A stretch of 39,532 nt of DNA, taken from contig JAMIQH010000239.1 of NCBI GenBank assembly GCA_035914695.1, positions 1 through 39,532 of the forward strand. Reading direction: 5' to 3'. The position numbers were made by a program, and so were the translations under genes. Numbering within the stretch: position 1 is the first letter of the stretch; each line of letters starts with the position of its first letter. Source of the stretch: JAOSJT01 sp035914695 (GTDB taxonomy: Bacteria; Bacteroidota; Ignavibacteria; SZUA-365). Below the pieces are notes generated by a model. The model was not told where the DNA came from, ran no database searches, and worked only from the letters and a program-made list of their open reading frames with translations. This document shows, one piece after another, positions 9,221 to 17,658 of this stretch.

Positions 9221-9535
9221 ATGTTCAGGCAATCCTGGTATTTCGCGGCGGATACGCGCACGGAAGTCGACGCGCTCGATTCCGCGGGCGCGGCCCGTCT
9301 GCTCGCTCAACTCCCGGGCGTGCGGCGCGTCGAAGCCTGCTCCATCATCGGAAGCGCCACCGGAGCCATCACCGCGGGCACCGTGGTCGAAGCGTGCTTC
9401 GAGAGCGAAGACGCCATGAACGCGGCCTTCGCATCCGCACGCGGAAAAGAGGCCTCGCGCATTCTGATGGCCTCGGGTGGCCGCGTGCTCGACATACTCG
9501 TTGCCGAAGTCACGGCGGTCGCGCCGCAGGGTTGA
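9221..9535 (+). CDS. small alpha/beta-barrel protein, EthD-like
   Basis: 104 residues. The ATG at 9221 follows an AGGTGA site; the GTG at 9218 is an alternative. The pattern strand-helix-strand (FRQSWYFAADTR, then LLAQLPGVRRVEACSIIG, then VVEACFESEDAMNAAFASARG) matches the dimeric ferredoxin-like alpha/beta barrel seen in EthD and related stress proteins. No catalytic residues can be assigned. It lies 55 bp before rdgB on the same strand and may be co-transcribed with it. Confidence 0.6.
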   Translation: MFRQSWYFAADTRTEVDALDSAGAARLLAQLPGVRRVEACSIIGSATGAITAGTVVEACFESEDAMNAAFASARGKEASRILMASGGRVLDILVAEVTAVAPQG

Positions 9536-9590
9536 GAGTGCGCCCACTCCATACCGCATGGACACGAATTTTTCACAACTATCCAATGGC

Positions 9591-10196
9591 ATGAAACTCG
9601 ATACTCTCGTACTCGCAACGCGCAATCCCCACAAGACCGAGGAACTGAAAGCCCTGCTCGCGGGCTTGCCTGTCGCCATCAAGGATTTGCGTGATTTTCC
9701 GCAATGTCCCGATGTGGAGGAGGATGGAGAAACGCTGGAGGACAATGCATGGAAGAAAGCGCTCTCGGCGCACGCCTGCACGGGACTGCCCGCTCTGGCC
9801 GACGACACCGGCCTCGAGGTGTACTATTTGCTCGGACGGCCCGGCGTGCACTCCGCCCGTTACGCGGGGGACACTGCGAGCTACGCCGACAATTGCAATA
9901 AGCTTCTGCGTGAAATGACGCAGGTGCCGGCCCGCAAGCGGCAGGCGCGCTTTCGCTGCGTGCTCGCCCTGGCGGGGAAGGGACTGGAACAACAATTCGA
10001 AGGAATGGTACAGGGCGGCATTTTGCTTGCACCCCGTGGAGAACACGGTTTCGGTTACGATCCGCTGTTTCGTCCCGATGGTTTCGATCGCTCTTTCGCG
10101 GAGTTGACCGCCGATGAGAAAAATGCCATCAGTCACCGCGGCCGGGCCATGGCGCAATTCCGTGCCTGGCTGAGCGGCGGTGATGTGGCGCATTGA
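9591..10196 (+). CDS. rdgB: RdgB/HAM1 non-canonical purine NTP pyrophosphatase
   Basis: 201 residues from the ATG at 9591, the start of the conserved first strand (KLDTLVLATRNPHK). It hydrolyses dITP, dXTP and ITP to the monophosphate and pyrophosphate and so keeps deaminated purines out of DNA. Family motifs are TRNPHKTEEL near the N-terminus, ALADDTGLEV with the catalytic Asp pair (D71, D72), GRPGVHSARYAG, GFGYDPLF and the final SHRGRAM. The in-frame ATG at 9558 would add 11 residues; neither start has a strong ribosome site. Confidence 0.93.
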   Translation: MKLDTLVLATRNPHKTEELKALLAGLPVAIKDLRDFPQCPDVEEDGETLEDNAWKKALSAHACTGLPALADDTGLEVYYLLGRPGVHSARYAGDTASYADNCNKLLREMTQVPARKRQARFRCVLALAGKGLEQQFEGMVQGGILLAPRGEHGFGYDPLFRPDGFDRSFAELTADEKNAISHRGRAMAQFRAWLSGGDVAH

Positions 10197-10220
10197 CATG
10201 GAGTTATCACCGAGGTGAAC

Positions 10221-11024
10221 ATGCGTGCATCATGGTTGCTTGGATTGCTGTCGTTGCTCCTCATCGCTTGTGCCGAGGATGCGCCGACTGTGGTGAACAG
10301 TGGATCGGAACTCTTCGCCGACCAGCAGTACTACCCGATTCTGGAGGGCACGACATGGACGTACCGTCTCGATTCGGCGGGCGTCAACGGCGTGGCCACC
10401 ATCACCGCGCGCATGGCGGGTTCGCGCCAGACCGATTCGTTGCTCTATGCGGTGCAAGCCAATGAAATTCTCCGCGGCGGTCGCACGGAAGCGGACACGC
10501 AGTACGTGCGAAAAAATGATGTGGGAGTGTTTTTATCCAGTCCGGGACTGCTGAACCTGGGCGGCATTCCCACCATTCCGGGCTTTCCCGCCATCGATAT
10601 CCCGAAGGAATACCTCGCGATGCCCTTCAATCCGGGCTTTCAGGCCACCTGGGATATCATCACCATCGAGTTCAACCAGATTCCGCTGTTCCCCATCTAC
10701 TTCCGCGTGAAGGGCCGCTACCTGGGTACGGGCGATGTGCAAACGCAGCGTGGCACGCTGAAGCAATGCGCCCACACCGTGATCACCATCGAGGCACGCT
10801 TCCCCAATCCCGAGGACCCGACCAACATTCTCAATCCGCTGCTGATCAATGAAAAGGCGGATTTCTGGTTTACGCGTCCCTACGGACTCGCGCTTATCGA
10901 TGGATCCGAGGCGGTGTTCATTCTGCTGCGCGGCGGATTGCCGCTACAACGGAATTTCGCAAAGATGCGTCAGGAATTGACCGACATGAACATCGTGCAG
11001 CCGTCCCCGGTGTGTAGCTGGTAA
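10221..11024 (+). CDS. lipoprotein of unknown function
   Basis: 267 residues from the ATG at 10221, with a GAGGTG site; a GTG two codons earlier is possible. The N-terminus is a lipoprotein signal with lipobox LLIAC. The mature part is rich in beta-strands and aromatic residues (YYPILEGTTWTYRLDS...), a pattern common in surface lipoproteins of this group. It follows rdgB by 24 bp and is probably in the same transcript, ending at the hairpin 11049-11079. I do not recognise a named family. Confidence 0.65.
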   Translation: MRASWLLGLLSLLLIACAEDAPTVVNSGSELFADQQYYPILEGTTWTYRLDSAGVNGVATITARMAGSRQTDSLLYAVQANEILRGGRTEADTQYVRKNDVGVFLSSPGLLNLGGIPTIPGFPAIDIPKEYLAMPFNPGFQATWDIITIEFNQIPLFPIYFRVKGRYLGTGDVQTQRGTLKQCAHTVITIEARFPNPEDPTNILNPLLINEKADFWFTRPYGLALIDGSEAVFILLRGGLPLQRNFAKMRQELTDMNIVQPSPVCSW

Positions 11025-11048
11025 CGGCCGGTGTTCGACAGTGTGCGC

Positions 11049-11079
11049 AACGGCGCGGCGAGAACAACGTCGCGCCGTT
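11049..11079. terminator. hairpin between convergent lipoprotein genes
   Basis: Arms 11049-11060 and 11068-11079 pair over 12 bp with one G-T wobble and a 7-nt loop. Only a weak T-rich stretch follows on +. Confidence 0.55.
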
Positions 11080-11139
11080 CCGTATTTCAGTGCGTCACCG
11101 TGTTGGCCGTCGCACAGGGCAGCGGAGCCCGAAGAATGC

Positions 11140-11751
11140 TCAATCGCCGATCGGGCCGAAGTGTTTCTCGTACACCGAGGTCAGCACGATGCGATAGGCC
11201 GGGGAGTAATGGCGCATGAATCGCGGACTGTGATGCATCACCTCCACGCCGGAGGGATCGAGTCCGGCCTCGAAATGCTCGAATTCATCGGCTTTCCATG
11301 GCAGACGACCCTGCGTCGAGCATTCCAGCAAATGGTCCCAATGCTCCAGAAAGATCAGGGTGTCGGGCCGGAGTTGTTGCACGCTTTCCATCATCATGCT
11401 CACGATGGTGTCGGGAGTGAGGCCATCGCGCAATGCGGGTCGCAGATTGATGCGCAGCATCGCACCGTCGGGTCCGCAAACTTCCGTGACTTCCTCCGAC
11501 TCGACATCGGGCATGCGCTCGATTTCCGATAGCAGCATTTCCAACGCCGCATCGCGGGAGACGATGATGTGACCCGGTCCGAAATGCTCCTGAAAAAGCG
11601 TCTTGTATAAATCCTGCACTTCGGCTTCGGGATACCGCTCGTGGTAGGCATGGGCGAAGCGAATCAGTGGATCGCTATCCACGCGCTGCCCATCGCCGCA
11701 AGCGACGATGAACAGGAGCAGAATGGGCATGTAGCGAATGGCGTGAGTCAC
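11140..11751 (-). CDS. lipoprotein with duplicated HFGP motif, unknown function
   Basis: 203 residues from a GTG at 11751, preferred because a GAGAGA purine run lies at the right distance; the ATG at 11730 has none. Both give a lipoprotein signal (MPILLLFIVAC). The mature protein contains FQEHFGPGH near the N-terminus and YEKHFGP near the C-terminus, so a His-Phe-Gly-Pro signature appears twice. I recall uncharacterised lipoproteins of Bacteroidota carrying a similar YKxxFxxxFGPGH segment, but no function is known to me. It is transcribed divergently from the foldase array and convergently with the preceding lipoprotein. Confidence 0.6.
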   Translation of the reverse strand: MTHAIRYMPILLLFIVACGDGQRVDSDPLIRFAHAYHERYPEAEVQDLYKTLFQEHFGPGHIIVSRDAALEMLLSEIERMPDVESEEVTEVCGPDGAMLRINLRPALRDGLTPDTIVSMMMESVQQLRPDTLIFLEHWDHLLECSTQGRLPWKADEFEHFEAGLDPSGVEVMHHSPRFMRHYSPAYRIVLTSVYEKHFGPIGD

Positions 11752-11969
11752 GTGTCTCTCTCGTTGTGGCTGTGATACATTGATGCGGCACCTCTCATCG
11801 ACGCTCCGCGGGCGGGGGGGGTGAACATCCTGTGGTTGAACGGGGATTCGTGTCCCGTGCCATTGCGGCATCCGTCGAATTTCATCGCGAGCGCTTTCGC
11901 GGCGTGGACGGACGCTTGCGGGCACGCTCTCCGCGGGCCAGCGGAACGGCCTGGCGGCCGCTTCTTACC

Positions 11970-11999
11970 TTGCATTTATAGCGCTGGTCGTGGTAATAT
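11970..11999 (+). promoter_or_regulatory. candidate promoter of the foldase array
   Basis: TTGCAT at 11970-11975 and TAATAT at 11994-11999, 18 bp apart, with a TG-G extension before the -10 box. The first foldase start is 45 bp further on. Confidence 0.35.
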
Positions 12000-12044
12000 A
12001 CGGTTTGACTGGTTTTGTCAATCAATTCTGGATTCAACAGCCTC

Positions 12045-14105
12045 ATGAAGCACATCATGTCAGCGCATCACGCGGCTTCGCGTCGCATGGGATGGGTGAT
12101 GATTCTCATCCTGATTCTGTGCATGGGAACGGCACAGGCGCAGAAAAAGAAGTCCAAAAGCCCGGCACCGGCAAAGCAAAACGTCGTTGCGACGATTGGA
12201 AACTACTCGCTGACCCTCGATGAATATGAGCGGCAGTATATCCGGAACAACGGAGGCGAAACCGCCGCCGCGCGTTCCAGCATGGACGAACGGAAGGAGT
12301 TCCTGCAACTTCTCGTCAAGTACCGTCTGAAAGTACTCGAAGCCCGGGACAAGGGCTTCGACAAGGATCCCGAAATCGTCAAGGAATTGCAGGAATACCG
12401 CAACAATCTGGCCGAACCCTTTTTCGTCGAGCGCGCCCTGGCCGATGGCAAGGTGAAAGAACTCTACGACATGCAGAGGGACGAGGTGCGCGCCGCGCAC
12501 ATCCTGATTCGCATCACCAACGATACGCTCGGACGGCCCGACACGTTGACCGCCCTCGCGAAGGCCAACGACGTGCTCAAGCAAATCCGGGCCGGGGCCT
12601 CGTTCGAGGAGATGGCGGCGAAATATTCGGAGGATAAAGGCACAGCGGAGAACGGTGGCGATTTGCATTTCTTCACCGCGGGCATGACCGTGCCGAGCTT
12701 TGATAATGCTGTGTATTCGCTGAAAAATAGAGGCGACGTTCTTCCCACCCCTGTGCGCACCATGTTCGGCTATCACCTCGTGAAGTTGCTCGACCGTCGT
12801 CCCGCTCGCGGCGAGTTGCAGGTGAGCCACATCCTCGTGCGCATCCCGGTGGAGAATCCCACCGACACCTCCGCCGCCTTCGCGAAAATCAGCAGCATCG
12901 CCGATTCGCTCAAGAAGGGCGAGCGCTTCGCCGATCTGGCCATGCGCAACAGCGAGGATCCCACCTCGGGTGTGCGTGGCGGCGATCTCGGCTGGGTGGG
13001 TCGCAGGAAATTCGTGCCCGAATTTGAAATGGCCGCCTTCTCCATGAAGGAAGGCGACATCAGCGCTCCCGTCCGCACGCAATTCGGCTATCACATTATC
13101 TCCATCACGGGCGAGCGCCCGCCGAAGTCCTTCGAGGAAGCAAAGCAGGAAACCAAGGAATTGTACCGTCGCTACAGCTTCGACGAGGACAAAGCGCGTT
13201 TCCTCGACGGCATTTACGCCCGCTACGATATTCGCGTGGACGACGCGGTGTTGCAAAAACTGATCGCCTCGGTCGACACCACCGCCACGACCTCGGCGCC
13301 GGGCTGGTACAACAAGGTGGGCGACGCATTGAAGAAAGAGAAGCTCATCGTTCTGAAGGGCGCCAACGTGACCATCGACGACGCCATCCGCACCATCGAG
13401 AGGAATCAGGATTTGCAGTCAAAGCCGCTCAATCGCAGTTCGCTGCGGACGGTCGCCGAATTGATAGGCCGCAAGGAAGCGCTGCGCCTCGAAACCGCGG
13501 ATTTGGAGACGCGTTATCCGGAATTCGGTTCGCTCATGCAGGAATATCAGGAAGGCGTGCTGCTGTTCCGTGCCGAGCAGGATGCGGTGTGGAATCAGGT
13601 GAAAGTGGAGGAAAGTGGTCTCCGGCCGTTCTGGCAGGCCCGCGCTTCCGAGTACCAATGGCCTGAGCGCGTGCGCTTCAGCGAAATCTTCGTGACCAGC
13701 GACAGCATGAGCCGCGTGATGCGTGACAGTCTGGATCGCGGTGTGCCTTTCGAGGAACTCGCCGCGCGCCACACGCAGCGCAGTGGCTTCGCCGCCAAGC
13801 AGGGCGATTGGGGCCTCACGGCCACCGACGCCAACGAACTCGCCACACGCGCGTCCAAACTGCAGGTGGGCGCGGTGGAAGGTCCGGTGAAGTATCAGTA
13901 CGGCTTCTCCATTATCAAGGTCACCGGCAAGGACGTGGCCCGCGAGAAAACATTCGAAGAAGCGCAGTCCGAAATCTCCAGCAAGTATCAGGAGCATGAG
14001 AGCAAGCGCATGGAGAATGAATGGATCGACGGGCTGCGGAAAAAATTCGGCGTGACGCTCAACGAGGCACTGCTGGAACAAGCGTTCAGCACGCTTGCCC
14101 GCTAA
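12045..14105 (+). CDS. periplasmic PpiC-type peptidyl-prolyl isomerase with three rotamase domains
   Basis: 686 residues from the ATG at 12045; ATGs at 12057 and 12087 are also possible, and no ribosome site decides. A hydrophobic signal (GWVMILILILCMGTAQAQ) is followed by a SurA_N-like helical part and two clear PpiC domains, each running from a HILxR strand (RAAHILIRI; VSHILVRIP) to a GYH strand (GYHLVKLLD; GYHIISITG). A third, more diverged rotamase unit lies near the C-terminus (RFSEIFVTSD ... GFSIIKVTGK). Such proteins chaperone outer-membrane and secreted proteins and isomerise Xaa-Pro bonds. The next gene is a paralogue with the same three-unit layout, which indicates a tandem duplication. 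Confidence 0.85.
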   Translation: MKHIMSAHHAASRRMGWVMILILILCMGTAQAQKKKSKSPAPAKQNVVATIGNYSLTLDEYERQYIRNNGGETAAARSSMDERKEFLQLLVKYRLKVLEARDKGFDKDPEIVKELQEYRNNLAEPFFVERALADGKVKELYDMQRDEVRAAHILIRITNDTLGRPDTLTALAKANDVLKQIRAGASFEEMAAKYSEDKGTAENGGDLHFFTAGMTVPSFDNAVYSLKNRGDVLPTPVRTMFGYHLVKLLDRRPARGELQVSHILVRIPVENPTDTSAAFAKISSIADSLKKGERFADLAMRNSEDPTSGVRGGDLGWVGRRKFVPEFEMAAFSMKEGDISAPVRTQFGYHIISITGERPPKSFEEAKQETKELYRRYSFDEDKARFLDGIYARYDIRVDDAVLQKLIASVDTTATTSAPGWYNKVGDALKKEKLIVLKGANVTIDDAIRTIERNQDLQSKPLNRSSLRTVAELIGRKEALRLETADLETRYPEFGSLMQEYQEGVLLFRAEQDAVWNQVKVEESGLRPFWQARASEYQWPERVRFSEIFVTSDSMSRVMRDSLDRGVPFEELAARHTQRSGFAAKQGDWGLTATDANELATRASKLQVGAVEGPVKYQYGFSIIKVTGKDVAREKTFEEAQSEISSKYQEHESKRMENEWIDGLRKKFGVTLNEALLEQAFSTLAR

Positions 14106-14151
14106 GGATCCGTCCCGCATCATGATCAGTGTATCAACGCAGGGGAAAGGC

Positions 14152-16161
14152 ATGTCTCCCACGAACAGGATTGCCCTGCTGGCCACGCTTGTGGCCAGCA
14201 TTGTGGCATACGGTTGCTCGAGCGTTCCGGAGGACGTCCTCGCCACCATCGGCGGCGATTCGCTGCGTGTTGCCGAATACGAGCGCATGTTTCTGCGCAC
14301 ACGCCTCGGCCCTCCGAAGGTGGACAGCGAGAAGCCCGATTTTCTGGAAACGCTTGTCGATTTTCATGTCAAGCAAAAGGAAGCCGAAGCGCGCGGCTAT
14401 CACAACGAGCCGGCGTTCCAGCAGGAGTATCAGCAGTATCGCAACGATCTCGCGGTGAATTTTCTCTACGAGCGCGACTTCATCGAACCTGCCGTGCGCA
14501 CGCTGTTTGATCGCCGGCAAGAGGAAATCAAGCTGCAGCAATTGCTGGTGAAATGGGTTCCCGGCGAAGGTGGCGATGGTGTGGACACCATTCAGACCTA
14601 TGAAAAAGCCCGCGTCATACAGGCGATCGTCAACGCGCATCCCGAGGACTTCGATTCGCTGGTGATGGAATTCAGCGACGACGGTGGCAAGAGCCGCACG
14701 CGCGGTTTCATCGGTTGGTTTATCGCGGGCACGAGTTTTCCCCAACTCGACGACATGATGTATGCGCTGCCGCAGGGTGGCATCACTCCGCATCTGTTGC
14801 GCACGGTGTTCGGCTATCACCTCTTCCGTGTGATGGATCGCAAACCCGCGCGCCTGCGCTTGCGTCCGGCGCATATCCTGCACCGCCTCGATCTGGACAA
14901 TCCCAACGACACCACCGCGGCATTCGAACATCTCTCGCGCATACTCGACACGCTGCAGCAGGGCCTCGCGGGCTTTGGCGAACTGGCCCAGCGCAATTCG
15001 CAGGACAGCAGCACCGCGGCCATCGGCGGCGATCTCGGATGGATGAATCGCGGGACCAACATCGAACCGCATTTTGAGGAAGCCATTTTCTCCCTCAACG
15101 TGGGCGAGGTGTCGCGACCCATTCGCACGCCGTATGCCATGCATCTGGTGAAAATTCTCGCCGAGGAACCCGCGCTACCCTTCGCGGAGCAGCGGGAGAA
15201 TCTGCGACGCGTGTACCGCAAGGAGCGCTTCAACACGGATTTCCTGAACTACTTCGCGCGACTGCGCACAGAGAACAACTTCACCGTGCAACGCAACGTG
15301 GTGGACCGGATCATCTCGCGCATGACGGCGGATATGACCACATCCACTCCCGGCTGGGATCAGCGATTGACACAGGACGATCGCGCGGCGTATTTGCTAC
15401 GCACCGATGTCGGACCGATTTCCGTGGACGTCGCGGTGTCCTTCATGAAAAAGGAAAGCACCGTGCAAATGCGGCCGTTCACCGTGGCCATGTTCGATAC
15501 CGTTGCCATGATGCTCGCCGATCAGCAACTGGCGTTGGCACGGTGCGCGAATTTCGAGAACGACGTGCCGGAGTTCCGGCGTTTGCTCGACGAGTATCGC
15601 GCCACCGCGCTGGTGACGCGTCTCGAAGAAGAGGCGGTATGGAAGGCCATTGACATTCCCGAGGCCGAAGTGATGGATTGGTGGAAGCGGAACAGCGACG
15701 CCTTCGTGCTGCCCGCGCGTGTGCGCTTCGCCGAGATTTACACCTACACGCAGCGCATGGCCGATATTTACCTCGACAGTCTTCGCAGCGGCAAGGACTT
15801 CCTGGAGATGGCCGGTCGCTACACACAGCGTCCGGGCTATTTCCAGCGCAAGGGTGTGTGGGATTTCGTGGATGTGAATGCCAACGATCTTTCACGCGCC
15901 GCCCATGAGAACGAGGTGGGGGCGATCGTGGGGCCCATTCAATACCAGACGGGTTTCTCCGTGATCAAGGTGCTCGACAAGCACCCCGCGCGGGAAATGA
16001 CCTGGGACGAGGCCAAGCCCTCCGCCACCGCGCGTCTGAAAGAAATCCGCGCCGCCGAATACCGCCAGCAATGGGTTGCCACGCTGCGCGACAAATTTGG
16101 CGTGGAGCTGTATCCCGAGCATCTCGACAACGCGTTCCCTCCCGTACCCGAGGGGAAGTGA
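14152..16161 (+). CDS. PpiC-type peptidyl-prolyl isomerase lipoprotein, paralogue of the preceding gene
   Basis: 669 residues from the ATG at 14152, chosen because it follows AGGGGAAAG and opens an ideal lipoprotein signal ending in VAYGC. The ATG at 14122 would leave 10 polar residues in front. Two central rotamase units (KLQQLLVKW ... GYHLFRVMD; RPAHILHRLD ... AMHLVKILAEE) and a C-terminal third unit (RFAEIYTYTQ ... GFSVIKVLD) match the upstream protein in order and spacing. The first unit is the most diverged. The lipid anchor suggests it works at the membrane, while its paralogue is soluble in the periplasm. It probably assists folding of outer-membrane and exported proteins. Confidence 0.83.
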   Translation: MSPTNRIALLATLVASIVAYGCSSVPEDVLATIGGDSLRVAEYERMFLRTRLGPPKVDSEKPDFLETLVDFHVKQKEAEARGYHNEPAFQQEYQQYRNDLAVNFLYERDFIEPAVRTLFDRRQEEIKLQQLLVKWVPGEGGDGVDTIQTYEKARVIQAIVNAHPEDFDSLVMEFSDDGGKSRTRGFIGWFIAGTSFPQLDDMMYALPQGGITPHLLRTVFGYHLFRVMDRKPARLRLRPAHILHRLDLDNPNDTTAAFEHLSRILDTLQQGLAGFGELAQRNSQDSSTAAIGGDLGWMNRGTNIEPHFEEAIFSLNVGEVSRPIRTPYAMHLVKILAEEPALPFAEQRENLRRVYRKERFNTDFLNYFARLRTENNFTVQRNVVDRIISRMTADMTTSTPGWDQRLTQDDRAAYLLRTDVGPISVDVAVSFMKKESTVQMRPFTVAMFDTVAMMLADQQLALARCANFENDVPEFRRLLDEYRATALVTRLEEEAVWKAIDIPEAEVMDWWKRNSDAFVLPARVRFAEIYTYTQRMADIYLDSLRSGKDFLEMAGRYTQRPGYFQRKGVWDFVDVNANDLSRAAHENEVGAIVGPIQYQTGFSVIKVLDKHPAREMTWDEAKPSATARLKEIRAAEYRQQWVATLRDKFGVELYPEHLDNAFPPVPEGK

Positions 16162-16218
16162 TTTCACCTTGCGGCGCATTGTCCGCACTCCGTATTGTGC
16201 ATTTTTTTGGATAACTCC

Positions 16219-17481
16219 ATGCGTGCCATTTTCCTCGTCCTCGCGTTCTTCTTCTCCGCCACGCTTTGTGCGCAGGACGCGCGCGTGCTTGACCGCATCG
16301 TTGCCGTGATCGGCGACGAAATCATCACCGAATCCGAGTTGCAACTGCAACTTCTGCAAGCCGGTGCACGTGGTACGGATGATGCGTCGTTGCGCACCCG
16401 CATTCTCGATGCGATGATGAGCGACAAGCTTGTGCTCGCGCAGGCGGTGCTCGACAGTGTGGAGATTCCACAGGAGGAAGTCACACGCCGTCTCGAACAG
16501 CAGGTGAAGATGTTGGCCCGTCGCTACGGCTCCGAGCAGAAACTCGAGCAGGCGGCTGGCATGAGCATTGCGCAGATGAAGCGCGAATTTCGCGAGGACA
16601 TCCGCAAGCGCCTCATGATCGAGATGATTCAGCAGCAGAAGTTCGGCGTGGTGGAAGTCACCCATCGCGAGGTGGTGGAATTTTTCCAGACCTATGCCGA
16701 CAGTCTTCCTCCCGTGCCCGAGCAAGTCGAACTGCGGCAAATCGCCATGTTCCCCCGCGTCACCGATGCCTTCCGCGAGGCAGCCCGTGGCAAGGCGCGA
16801 AAACTGCTCGATTCCTTGAAGGGCGGGGCCGACTTCGCCGAGCTGGCCAAACGTTACAGCGACGATGTGGGCAGCGCGCGCAATGGCGGCAGTCTGGGAC
16901 TTGCACGTCGCGGTGTGTTTGTGAAGGAGTTCGAGGAAGCGGCCTTCAATCTCGAGGTGGGGCAGCTCTCCGAGGTGGTGGAAACGCAGTTCGGTTTTCA
17001 CATCATCAAGCTGGCCGAGCGCAAGGGCGAAGCCATCGTGCCGCTGCACATTTTGATCAAAGTGCAGAAAACCGGTGAGAGCGATCAGTCCGTGATTGAT
17101 TCGCTGAACGTCTTGCGCCAGCGCATACTCGACGGCGCTTCCTTTGAGGAATTGGCCCTCCGGTATTCCGAGGACGAGGATTCGCGCAAGAGCGGCGGTT
17201 CGCTGGGCGTGGTTGAAGTGGAAAAGCTGACGGATGAAATGAAACTGGTGCAGCAGAATTTGCGCGAGGGTGAAATTTCGGCGCCGGTGAAAATCACCAT
17301 GGAGCGCGATTACGCCTACGCCATCGTGCAGTTGCAGCGCCGCATCGCGCAGCATCCGGCGACGCTGGAGGGGGATTATCAGAGCATTGTGGGTTTGGCC
17401 CGCATGTACAAGACGAATCGCCTGTACAGCGAATGGCTCGCGTCGATACGGAAGAACGTGTACTGGAAAGTCAATAGCTGA
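16219..17481 (+). CDS. surA: SurA-type periplasmic chaperone / peptidyl-prolyl isomerase
   Basis: 420 residues from the ATG at 16219, which opens a signal peptide (MRAIFLVLAFFFSATLCAQD). Layout is that of SurA: an N-terminal helical chaperone domain starting DRIVAVIGDEIITESEL, followed by two parvulin domains (LRQIAMFP ... GFHIIKLAERK and LHILIKVQK ... YAIVQLQRR). SurA escorts unfolded beta-barrel proteins to the BAM complex. It is the third foldase in a row; as I recall, Bacteroidota genomes commonly have two PpiC genes, a SurA gene and a MoxR gene together. Here two M16 genes stand between SurA and MoxR. Confidence 0.88.
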   Translation: MRAIFLVLAFFFSATLCAQDARVLDRIVAVIGDEIITESELQLQLLQAGARGTDDASLRTRILDAMMSDKLVLAQAVLDSVEIPQEEVTRRLEQQVKMLARRYGSEQKLEQAAGMSIAQMKREFREDIRKRLMIEMIQQQKFGVVEVTHREVVEFFQTYADSLPPVPEQVELRQIAMFPRVTDAFREAARGKARKLLDSLKGGADFAELAKRYSDDVGSARNGGSLGLARRGVFVKEFEEAAFNLEVGQLSEVVETQFGFHIIKLAERKGEAIVPLHILIKVQKTGESDQSVIDSLNVLRQRILDGASFEELALRYSEDEDSRKSGGSLGVVEVEKLTDEMKLVQQNLREGEISAPVKITMERDYAYAIVQLQRRIAQHPATLEGDYQSIVGLARMYKTNRLYSEWLASIRKNVYWKVNS

Positions 17482-17587
17482 GGTCCCGCGTCGTGCGCGT
17501 GCGCAGCTCCACAGGGGCGAAGACACGCCGATCGAAGAAACGCGCGTTGCATCGTCCGGTCGTGGAATGATTCCCGCGCGCGGGACG

Positions 17588-17617
17588 TTGCATCCTGAAC
17601 CGTTGAGAACGCATAAT
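17588..17617 (+). promoter_or_regulatory. candidate promoter before the M16 protease genes
   Basis: TTGCAT at 17588-17593 and CATAAT at 17612-17617 with an 18-bp spacer. The -35 and spacing equal those of the candidate at 11970. Transcription would begin near 17624, only a few bases before the coding region. Confidence 0.35.
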
Positions 17618-17658
17618 CTGTAGGTGCCACGATCGACCTGACGTTTGAAGAATTTGAT

